Shown here: positions 30,822 through 38,880 of the stretch, piece by piece
How positions within the stretch are numbered: the first letter of the stretch is position 1
How the letters are laid out: every line of letters begins with the position of its first letter
Source of the DNA: Guillardia theta CCMP2712
Taxonomy: Eukaryota > Cryptophyceae > Pyrenomonadales > Geminigeraceae
Length of the DNA: 38,880 bases
Direction: 5' to 3'
NCBI RefSeq assembly: GCF_000315625.1
Contig: NW_005434673.1
Span: 215,270-254,149, forward strand
Made by a program: the position numbers and the translations under genes
Notes under the pieces: generated by a model
The model's database searches: none
Told to the model about the DNA's origin: nothing
The model's input: the letters and a program-made list of their open reading frames with translations, nothing else

Positions 30822-32009
30822 AACTCATCCGCAGTGCGGTACCGGTTCAAGGTTAGCTGTCAGCATGATGAAGAAGCGGGGGCTTCCTGAGAAAGTCCCA
30901 ACTTCATCTGACCTGCATCATCTTGTCGACATTTCCTCCTCTCGGCTCTTTCCTCCGACCCTCCAGACTTTCCCCTATCTCAGTCCCGCCCTCTCTCCTC
31001 TCCCTTCTCTCTCCCATGATCAACGGCGCTATAGTGAGGTTCCTGACTGATCGCCCGGGTCGGAGCGCGAACGCCGGTCGGAGCCTCCTACCGTACCCGG
31101 CAGGCAAGGGCCTACCGTATGTTCATCTCTTCCCATATTTGAAAATAAAGAGGATAATTTCAAAATTCTTCAAGTTGTGATTGAAATGTGCTATTGGGAT
31201 GAAGACCACCCCACTAAACCTGCTTCCTCAAATCCCTATCGTGACATTCAAACCTGTCTCTGTCACATCAGTTTTAAATTCAAAATTATGTTTAAAATTC
31301 CAAATATTTGAAAATTCCTTCAATGCTGTAGCTTGCATGTGGTAGGTAGTTTGAAACGAGTAGGGGTGTTTCAGAGGTGAAACTATGGGGTGAATATGTA
31401 CGAGGGTAGGGGTAGGTTGTTCAGGGAGAAACTCAAGGTGGGGGTCATCGAAATGGGTTTTCCCCCAGTACTGTCGCTGATCGCCAAACGGGGCAAAGAG
31501 GAGGCGAGGCGGTAGAGGAGGCGAGGAGAGCAAGGAACAAGGGATATAAGGAAGACGTGAGACTGCTTCCACAAGTGCACCCATCGAGAGACAGGAATAC
31601 ATCCTTGATAGGACGGAATACTTTCTTGGGAGGTACCACAGTTGAAGGATTTCATGCACGCAGCATGTGCGACAACAAGTTAGGAAGAGTACAATCCATG
31701 CTGTGAATATATCAGGGACCGAAGTGGAGTCGACTAAGAGGTCAACTTCGTCCTGGTTCAGATAATTTAGTCTCAAACAGACCAAATCCTCGGACAGATA
31801 CTGGATTCGTTTGCAATCGGCACAAACAGCTTCGAACACTCTCTCAAAGGTGAAGCAATCAGAGGCTACATTTATCCTGGTACCAGTTTAACATTGATGC
31901 AGAGGTGTATTCAAGTTCCTAAAGCTATCAGAGCACAAGAAACGGCAGAGGAGCACAAAGCTTTCTGACTGGCATACTCTACTCCAACTTTGAATTCCTC
32001 GCGCACGAA
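30822..32009. other. Divergent intergenic region with dispersed motif and GC-rich island
   Basis: Holds promoters for the EF-hand and syntaxin genes. The GC-rich island is at 31045-31110 and the third copy of the dispersed motif at about 31361-31376, followed by GGGTAGGGGTAGG. A minus frame at 31839-31228 (203 codons) has no motif and overlaps the repeat. No gene is supported. Confidence 0.55.
31361..31376 (+). repeat. Dispersed G-rich motif, copy 3 (short form)
   Basis: TAGGGGTGTTTCAG, equal to the 10225 and 11672 copies except for loss of three bases, with nearby GGGTAGGGGTAGG. Confidence 0.6.
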
Positions 32010-33860
32010 ATGGAGCGATTTACAGACTTGCTGCGTGGATCTAACAACGTGAGTAACGAGATGACGATTCCCGTTTCTGTTAAATCTTTGCGAGCAGAGT
32101 CCTAAGTCTTATTCTAATTTGCGAGACAAAGTGAGAAAGAAAGGAGAGGAGTGGAGAAAGAATGTTCAAGAGTGTTGTTTCGGCAAAGCTGATTCGACTT
32201 TCCTATACAGAAGGACAAAGGCTCTGATATGGATGTCGAAATGGGAGAGGTGCGATTACACCTAGGCCCTTCCACGTTAATCTATCATTGAGTGGTTCTT
32301 TGGTTCTTTTCCCTCCACCAGACTTTCTTTCCTTGTTTCGTGAGACCTCTGACCTTACTGTCAGGCCGATCCAAATCAATCGCCCTTCATGCAAGAGTTC
32401 TTTGACAAGGTTCATCAATTAAAGCCCATGAATGTGTTGCATTTGAATCTTGATGCAGATTTCTCAAGTCAAAAGGAACATGGATCAGATACGCAAGAAC
32501 ATGGGTCACATGGAAAAACAGGTTCACTTTGCTAAGCATGTCCGTTTGTTCTTTTGACTTCGGTGTTGTAGCACGGGATGGCCCTTACCTCTGTGTCAAG
32601 TTCAGCCTCCAATAAGAGACAGGTTCGGGGACGTCACGTAGAGTTTGTCTTGGGATAGTTGACTGTTACCTAGGAGGAGCTTGAAGGCCTTATGGATCAA
32701 ACTAGCACTCTGATCACTGCGGTACATCCCCGAGAGCGTCTGATTCAGCTGTTGTTGAGAGTCGTGCAGGTCAAAGTTGCCCTGAAGGACATGGATAAAG
32801 ACAGCAAAGCACATGCTGCAAAGGTGGCCATTGCTGACTTCTATCTACCCTTCTGTGATTATGCCTTCCATGATAGGCGGGGAAGGCTGGTGATGGAGAG
32901 GCAAGAATTCGTCAGAACATGCACAGTGCACTGACCAAGAAGTTTATTTGTGACGATTTGATCTGCTGGAGATGCTAGCTCTCTGACATGGTGTACAGCC
33001 CTAGTCCAAGAGTATCAAGAGATGCAAACGAATTTCAAGGGAAAGTACAAGTACGGACTAGCTGTTGATGCATGGTGCTTCTAGTCATACCTGATGTTCT
33101 GTACAGGGAACGTGTGGGCAGGCAGCTCAAAGTCGTGAGACCTGATGCAACAGATGATGATGTGGAGAGGCTGCTGCAGGTAAGTTTGTCGAGATGCCAA
33201 GGATCTTCTAGGAGGTTGTTCTCATCTTGTCTTTCCAGGATGGAGGTGACAGCAACATTTTCAAACAACAACTGCTACAGGAGCGATCAACTCAGGTTCG
33301 AGCATTCGATTGTTTGATTTCCTTTGGTCCCTCACAAAGGTTACCGCAGGCTGCGAAAAATGCCCTGGCAGACATTCAAGACAAGCACAGAGATATCATT
33401 CGACTGGAGCAGGTGAGATAGTGTGAATATTGCAAATTTGATGGATGATGTTTCAGAGCATTGTTGAGTTGCATCAATTGTTCGTGGACATGGCCGTTTT
33501 GGTGGAAACACAGGTGAGAGTGGAGGTGACGTATACCAAAGTTAAATGAGTTTCACAGGGCGAGATGTTGGATCAGATCGAATATAGTGTGCAACAGGTG
33601 ACTCCGGCCGAAGTTCTATGAATTGCTTTCAACGCTGACAGAATTGCAGGCACATCAATATGTTGATCGCGGTGTGAAGCAACTTGAGAAAGCAAAGGAG
33701 AGCCAGAAGAAATCTCGCAAGGTCTACAACACTCGTCTGGGTTGTCTTCATTTGATCTTATGTGCAGAGAATGTGCTGTTTGCTTTGCTGCTTCATCATC
33801 ATCCTTTTCATTGTTATTGGAGTCGTTTTCGGAGGACTGAAAGGGGCTAAAATTGTTTAA
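32010..33860 (+). CDS. Syntaxin (Qa-SNARE), 16 exons
   Basis: Membrane-fusion t-SNARE of the syntaxin-1/SYP1 kind. Sixteen exons join in phase to 292 aa: 32010-32048, 32211-32249, 32365-32409, 32459-32521, 32572-32622, 32674-32721, 32770-32823, 32916-32949, 32999-33050, 33107-33179, 33239-33295, 33350-33412, 33457-33513, 33559-33597, 33650-33721 and 33768-33860. The N-terminal half is the Habc helical bundle (SPFMQEFFDKISQVKRNMD, LVQEYQEMQTNFKGKYKERV). The SNARE motif runs DIQDKHRDIIRLEQSIVELH to VETQGEMLDQIE, with the zero-layer Gln in VETQ, then QYVDRGVKQLEKAK. A basic KKSRKR linker precedes a C-terminal membrane anchor (LLCCFIIILFIVIGVVFGG). It probably acts at the plasma membrane, given the class. 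Mean exon length is about 55 nt. Confidence 0.95.
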
Positions 33861-34260
33861 AGGAAGTGTATATACATCTCAGTCATAAGTGAAAACAAAA
33901 ATTCATGCGCGAAACTTTTCTTCACGTGTCATACCTCCTACCGTCACTCCGATTACACATGGCCCGGGATCGGCCGGCCGGGCCCGGCCCAGCGCACTGA
34001 CGGGCCGGGCGGGCGCGCGGCTCCGGTGAGGCCGCTGAGCCGGGGAGTCAGGCTGGCCCAGAAGTTAAAACAACACCGGGGAAGACAGCTAGCAGAGTTC
34101 GCCATGGCGGATGGGCGGAAGTCGCCTGAGGCGGTGCCAGCAGGCGAGAATGCGAGCATGAGCGACGCGGCGAAGTGCTGAGCTGCTCCCAGGATAAGCA
34201 AGCACAAGATTCGAGCAGGAGGAAGAACGCAGAAGTTCCAGGAAGCTTAAGGATACCAGA
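33861..34260. other. Intergenic region with GC-rich palindromic island
   Basis: The island at 33955-34045 contains GGCCGGCCGGGCCCGGCC and GGGCCGGGCGGGCGCGCGG. A start codon in good context at 34103 opens a 25-codon frame (MADGRKSPEAVPAGENASMS) that could be a small 5' exon of the next gene, but no phase-consistent donor was found. Confidence 0.5.
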
Positions 34261-36731
34261 ATGGAGGAGCAACTCATGGGATATGTGCGGATGGAAGTGA
34301 CCATAGGAGAAGAGGTAAGTCAGCATGATGGTGCTCGATGTCGCCTCCTCTTTCCTCCTGTCCCCAGTATTGTTCTCGCTCCGCTCTTGCATGAGGAGAG
34401 GGTTGATGAAGGCGCGTGAGATATCAACGACTGTTGATATGAGAACCCACAGTACTTCGAAGTAGAGTAAGAATACAGGAGCGTAGGTTCGTGTAGGTTC
34501 GTTGTCCACATAAGCAGCAAGTGCAGATATCACGGATAGTGTAGACGTTCAGGGCGGAGGGAAGGGTGTTCTGGTAGCAGCACCTGCCTTGTAGTGAGTG
34601 GTTGTTCAACCCAGGACGAAGTTCGACGAGACGTGTTCTTCCTGGGAGAAGACCTGTCCATCAGAGTCTTCGTACACCTGCCACTTGGTCAGAAGTTCCA
34701 GGGAAGGTTCCTCACAGACTGGAAGCACTTCTTCTCCAACCTCGACATTTCCGTCCAGCTCTTCGAGGCTCTAGGCACCGACCAGTCGGCAGAGCTGAGC
34801 GAGAGCTCGGTACGGGAAGACGACGGCGCCTCGGAGAGCTTCATGGACGCGACCGAAATGTTCACGCTGGTCCGGATGGATACATCCGAAGTGGAGAAGG
34901 GGAAGCTGATCGGCTCTCCATCCTTCCTGGGCTCAGGCATCGCCTCCAACACCAACGACGAGGGCGAGGAGACAACAGGGAAGTGGATCGAGTCCAACAA
35001 GGTTGCATATTCACTGAAGTTGCGGCTGTCGCTGGAGAGGGCTCATCTCGAGAGGCGGGTGAGTGTTGACCCTCCTGATTCTATGTCTTGAGCTTTTTAA
35101 CGTCTCCTCCTCCTCCTCCTCCTCCTCCTCCTCCTCCTCCTCCACTTCTTTTCCCTCCTCCTCTCTTCCTCCTCGTCTTCCCTCAGCTGGTCATGAAAGT
35201 CACTGCGTCTCCCCCGACCTTTCCCATGGACGAGGCAAACTTCCTCCTCCCATCCCAGGACCTCTCTCCGAGGTCTGCCATCTCCTCATGCCCCTCCCTC
35301 CGCTCCCTGAAGCTTCTTCAGCTCCCACGAGGCAGCGCGTCTGCTCCACGGCCTCTACTCAAGGAGCAGCACTTCAAGAGGATTCCGTCCGACTTACAAC
35401 GCGGAGTTCTTCATCAAAGTTCAAGACCCGCTCTACGTTGAGACAACCCTCCGAAGCTCTCCCATGTCCCATGACTCGGTATAGCCCGTCCCCTTCATTT
35501 CATTCCACCTTCCTACCTCCGCGCCCCCATGCCCCCCTCCCTGACCCGATCCGAGGGGCCGCTCCCTGCTTCTCTTCTGCTCTTTCTCAACATCTTTCCC
35601 TTGTTTCTCCACCTCCTCCCTGTTTCCTCCTCCGTAATTACCTTCTCTCTGTTTTTCAACTTCCAGCCTTCCTAACCCATGGTCCTCTGTTTCACATTAC
35701 TTTCTCCTTGACGAGATCTATATCTTCTCATTCCAATCCACTTCTATTCCTTCTCCTCCCTCCTCCTCTTACATCGCTCTCACATTTGGGATTCCAGTAT
35801 GTCCTGGCAGTTGTGGTTCAGAATCGTTACCCTCATGACTGGTCACTCGCGATCGACAAGGTGGAACTCTCCTCCCCCGCCTCGAGCCTCACAGGATGGA
35901 ACATTCGCTGGATGGGATGCGAGGAGGAGAACCTGATTCTCCACCGAACGGAGCAGCAGAGCATCGTGTGCTTGCTGGAGCCGTCTTCCACTCAGGTGTC
36001 CACCCTCCCAGAGAGCATGCAGCTTGTGATATGGTGGAGGCTGAGAGGAGGAGGAGGAGGGGAGAGCAAGATGAAGGTGGTTGATCTGCACATGGGAAGC
36101 GTCTCTCGCAGACTGCAAGGACTTGACATGCAGACATCTCGGGATATGAACATAATGTGCAGCATACGAAACAACGACAAGGTACGAACGGCAACATGCA
36201 TGATAGCTTGTCTACAAGTGCTCCTCCTGTCGTCCTTGCCTCCTAATGCACCAGCCGACTGCAACTCAACGACACCTTCCCCTCCTCTACCTGCCTTCAT
36301 GAGATGTTTTTCTTCCCCTCCAGCTCTCCTCTCTGACCACTCAAAATTTTCGCGCCAGGTCGTCGTAGGCTGCAAGTCCTTCTGCGAGTTCAACATCAAG
36401 AACGGGGGGAATGAAACTCTCCATATCCTCCTCTACTTCCCCGACTCTCACCTCCTCTCCTCCCCCGAGGCTGGCAAGCAGGATGGCGCGCTGCGCTGTA
36501 TCACTCGGCTGATCGAGGTGGGAAAAATTCCGCCCAAGAGTGACACCACTGTGAGCGTAGAGGTGAGGACGGAGGAGAGGGAGAGGGGGAAGGAGGGAGG
36601 TGGATGATGTTGATGAGTAGGTGATGGGGTTGAGGGCTGGGATGGCGAGGATGGAAGCTTGTTTCCTGCATGATATGAACTCGAAGCTGTCGGTCGAGGT
36701 CTTCACGCACTGGGCGACGATGGTGACGTGA
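34261..36731 (+). CDS. Beta-sandwich protein resembling TRAPP subunit TRAPPC13
   Basis: Exons 34261-34314, 34615-35058, 35187-35272, 35313-35478, 35798-36181, 36359-36550 and 36687-36731 join in phase to 456 aa, close to the size of TRAPPC13 (about 420). Similar features: FFLGEDLSIRVFVHL near the N-terminus, a strand-then-linker block AEFFIKVQDPLYVETTL followed by YVLAVVVQNRYPHDWSLAID, MQLVIWWRLRG, MNIMCSIRNND, and a closing EFNIKNGGNETLHILLYFP ... GKIPPKSDTTLSVEV. TRAPPC13 joins TRAPP complexes that activate Rab GTPases in Golgi and autophagy traffic. The match is by pattern only; another multi-Ig trafficking protein is possible. The first intron (34315-34614) is long and the start is the weakest point. 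The second intron holds a TCC array. Confidence 0.6.
35104..35143. repeat. (TCC)13 array in an intron
   Basis: Lies between donor GTGAGT (35059) and acceptor CCCTCAG (ending 35186) of the TRAPPC13-like gene, sense strand pyrimidine. Confidence 0.9.
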
Positions 36732-36839
36732 AGAGAGGAGAGGGAAGAGTGTGGTGGGTTGTACAGTGAAGCAAGGGACAAGAACATCGAAGTTGGTCGC
36801 TCAGCTTGTTTCTACTTCTCTCTCCACGCCTGCCTGCCC

Positions 36840-38645
36840 CTACTGCTTGCTGATCGCCTCAAGTCTCTTCATCTTCTCCTCCAACCTCTTGCGTATCGAC
36901 TGACGAGAAGCTTTCTTAGCGACGGAGACGGAGACAGACACTTCAGTCCCTTCCTTGACACCTGCAAGGGTGCGTAGGATGACGGAGTCGCTCGCCAAGG
37001 ACACGAGCATCGAGTCCTCCGGAGTCACTTGTACCTCCACCCCGAGGGGATAGAACCACTTCCCACTGGCGAAGATCACAGTTGCATCTCCCTCCACCCC
37101 CGACGAGCTGAAGGTGAGCTGGAAGTTGCCAGTGGAGGGTTCGAAGGAGTAGCTCGAGATGTTCCCTGCTACCTGCTGTGGGTACGTGCGGGCGATCAGC
37201 CGCACCTTGCCCTCCCTAAGGGAGCCGTCGGTCTGGTTGTAGAACCCTTCCTCCACCGTCCCGTCTGGCTCCATCGCTTGCGTCGTAGGATCATGATAGC
37301 TCTTGAACTGCCAGTACGTCCATGACTGTGCATGACGGTCGGTGATTTCTCCGATCTTGTCCGCCATGGCGCTGTCCACGGGCCCGTCGTCGATCATCGC
37401 TCCCCACTCGGTCAAGAAGCCAGCGACTGAGAGCTTCTCCAAGTCACCCTCGATCACGTTTGACAAGTACTTGTCAAAATAGGCGTTGCACAGCTCCGTG
37501 TTGGCCGGCTGCCCATCCCTCGTGTTGTAGAAGCAGTACATGTGGTAGCTGAAGACCTGGCGGTCGTTGTACTCCGCACCCCCTGGCCCGGCCGACAGGC
37601 CCGTCCCCGAGAGGCTCTTGAACGGAGTCTGACTCACTCCCACAGTGGCCTCGAAGAAGAGCAAGTGCCGGTCGTCGACCTCCCGCACGGCCTCGTGCAC
37701 TTTCTGGTAAAACGACTGGAGGTTCTTCTTGTCCGCCTGCCGGATGTCCAGGAACTCGGGATGGAGGAGGATGTCGCCGAGGAAGGGCTCGTTCAGGATC
37801 TCGTACCCGATGACGCTGCTCCTCGTGGCGAACCTGCCGTAACAGCTCAGAGCAGGGGCAAGAGGAGGAGGAGGAGGAGGAGGAGGAGGAGGACAAGGTG
37901 GACTAGGACGAGGTCTTAAGGAGCAGAAGGCATGCGGGTAGGACGTCAAGGGGGAGGCAGACCTCTGGGCTACGACCCTCCAGAAATTGACGAACTCGTC
38001 TTGGATCCCGTCGTAGTTGTCGTAGAAGGCCTGGAACGCCTTGCCGACGGCGTCGGAGAAGTAGTATCGGAAGAAAGCACTTTTGTAGCACTCGGAAGGC
38101 AGAGGATAGCCGGTCTCCGGATCTACCTCGTACTCGTGCCATGCTGTCGGGATGGGAAACTTCTCCGGCCTGACGCCCTCAGAGACATTGGTGTATGGCG
38201 TTGCCCAGTCCGGGAAGCCATTCCCGCAGAACTTCGGGGAGAACAAATCCTGATGCGCGTCCAGGATGGTGTAGATGCCGCTCGTGGCGAGGACGTCGAC
38301 GATCTCTGCGATCTTGTCAAGGTAGGTCTCGTTGACTTGACCACGAGCAGGGAAGACTCCGGGGAGAGCGACGAGGAGGCGAACGACGTTCACTCCCATC
38401 GCCTTCATGTCCTGTACGTCCTTAGCCACCAGAGAGTCCACGGGGTCGAAGTGATCGGTCTGCGGGTGGTAAGGAGGGAGCTTCGAGACGACGTTAACTC
38501 CATGGAAGATGACTTCTGCTCCTTGCTCGTTCACCAGCCTCCGCCTGTCCGGGTCCACACGGACCCACGGCAGACTGCCATGGGCGGTGGGCAGCCACAT
38601 GAGCGCGGCTGTGGCGCAGAGCGCAATCATGAATGTCAGTCGCAT
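36840..38645 (-). CDS. Secreted GH5 endoglycoceramidase-like glycoside hydrolase
   Basis: Exons 38645-37963 and 37833-36840 join in phase to 558 aa. The signal peptide (MRLTFMIALCATAALMWLPT) directs secretion or vacuolar delivery. The GH5 barrel starts with VNEQGAEVIFHGVNVVSK and continues MGVNVVRLLV and YTILDAHQDLFS. The acid/base Glu is in YEILNEPF (about residue 243, just after the splice) and the nucleophile Glu in GFLTEWGAM (about residue 370). A C-terminal beta domain follows, with a basic helix at the end (KRLEEKMKRLEAISKQ). In this subfamily the enzyme cleaves between the oligosaccharide and ceramide of glycosphingolipids, or acts on sterol glucosides; the substrate here is unknown. 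Both catalytic Glu residues are present, so activity is likely. The intron 37962-37834 holds a (TCC)n array that would otherwise read as polyproline. Confidence 0.9.
   Translation of the reverse strand: MRLTFMIALCATAALMWLPTAHGSLPWVRVDPDRRRLVNEQGAEVIFHGVNVVSKLPPYHPQTDHFDPVDSLVAKDVQDMKAMGVNVVRLLVALPGVFPARGQVNETYLDKIAEIVDVLATSGIYTILDAHQDLFSPKFCGNGFPDWATPYTNVSEGVRPEKFPIPTAWHEYEVDPETGYPLPSECYKSAFFRYYFSDAVGKAFQAFYDNYDGIQDEFVNFWRVVAQRSASPLTSYPHAFCSLRPRPSPPCPPPPPPPPPPLAPALSCYGRFATRSSVIGYEILNEPFLGDILLHPEFLDIRQADKKNLQSFYQKVHEAVREVDDRHLLFFEATVGVSQTPFKSLSGTGLSAGPGGAEYNDRQVFSYHMYCFYNTRDGQPANTELCNAYFDKYLSNVIEGDLEKLSVAGFLTEWGAMIDDGPVDSAMADKIGEITDRHAQSWTYWQFKSYHDPTTQAMEPDGTVEEGFYNQTDGSLREGKVRLIARTYPQQVAGNISSYSFEPSTGNFQLTFSSSGVEGDATVIFASGKWFYPLGVEVQVTPEDSMLVSLASDSVILRTLAGVKEGTEVSVSVSVAKKASRQSIRKRLEEKMKRLEAISKQ
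37863..37893. repeat. (GGA)n/(TCC)n array in the GH5 intron
   Basis: On the coding (minus) strand it is TCC, near the acceptor ACGGCAG. The glycine- or proline-rich frames over it are artefacts. Confidence 0.9.
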
Positions 38646-38880
38646 CGTCCCCTGTTGCAGCGGAGGAGGAGGAGGAGGAGGAGGAGGAGGCGCTCAGGCA
38701 AGCCGACTCATGTTTCTGTTACGAGTAACCTGAAGACAAAGTCAAAACGGTAAAAAAACAAATTCACCTTCTCTTCCCCTCCTCTTCCGCCTCTCCCTCC
38801 GAGTCTATCGTATACTTCTCCTCTCCTCCTCTTTCCTCTTCCTCCCCTTCGTCTTCCTCGTCCCTCCCCCCCCCCCCCCC
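38646..38880 (-). promoter_or_regulatory. 5' region of the GH5 gene
   Basis: Contains a (GGA)n run at 38662-38690 and a pyrimidine-rich stretch ending in a C run at the window edge. No promoter motif is clear. Confidence 0.4.

Noticed and set aside
31228-31839. 203-codon minus frame upstream of syntaxin
   Set aside because: It has no motif, overlaps the dispersed G-rich repeat and shows no splice or family support.
37834-37962. Polyproline insert in the GH5 enzyme
   Set aside because: Removing the intron restores the family sequence from WRVVAQR to FATRSSVIGYE before the NEP motif.
1-38880. CRISPR array, insertion sequence or prophage
   Set aside because: No spaced direct repeats with unique spacers, transposase or phage genes were seen; the window is eukaryotic nuclear DNA.

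Overview
The window looks like nuclear DNA of a cryptophyte alga, most like Guillardia theta. This is inferred from the sequence, not from a database match. Most genes are cut into many short exons by GT-AG introns, often 40-70 nt long. Two proteins have a signal peptide followed at once by a Phe-led, basic stretch, the style of cryptophyte plastid presequences. The contents (syntaxin, SR splicing factor, DEAD-box helicase, RAP/OPR protein, eukaryotic NicO transporter) are those of a photosynthetic protist with a red-type secondary plastid. Exon structures were worked out by hand, requiring splice sites and matching phase. A 527-base run of N interrupts one gene.

Layout. 356-2056 (-): NicO/UreH-like nickel/cobalt transporter. 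3230-7304 (+): predicted plastid-targeted OPR-like protein ending in a RAP domain, with the N gap inside. 7392-8198 (-): small unknown protein. 8246-9271 (-): intronless, predicted plastid-targeted UVR + SnoaL-like protein. 9272-12216: gene-poor, repeat-rich tract. 12217-13189 (+): lysine-tailed protein with a beta-rich domain. 13662-16191 (-): 743-aa protein with a possible Ig-like C-terminal domain. 17059-17617 (+): small secreted coiled-coil protein. 17823-21010 (-): DEAD-box RNA helicase with about 18 exons, one of them followed by a GC-AG intron. 21820-23068 (-): unknown protein. 23202-24666 (-): AP2-domain protein with a C-terminal HNH-like cysteine cluster and an N-terminal signal peptide. 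25071-27616 (+): SRSF1-like SR protein with 13 exons. 27744-28117 (-): small unknown protein. 28366-29271 (-): intronless 3'-5' exonuclease + KH protein. 29582-30821 (-): EF-hand protein. 32010-33860 (+): syntaxin with 16 exons. 34261-36731 (+): beta-sandwich protein resembling TRAPPC13. 36840-38645 (-): secreted GH5 endoglycoceramidase-like hydrolase.

These are independent eukaryotic genes, not an operon. Three have RNA themes (helicase, SR protein, exonuclease-KH), two have organelle themes (RAP, UVR-SnoaL) and two have membrane-traffic themes (syntaxin, TRAPPC13-like). Simple repeats sit mainly inside introns and between genes: (TCC)n/(GGA)n, TTGTC, CCCTG, a 7/8-mer, a 9-mer and a 25-mer. 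In introns the sense strand usually carries the pyrimidine (TCC) side. The most unusual item is the AP2 + HNH-like protein with an apparent signal peptide.
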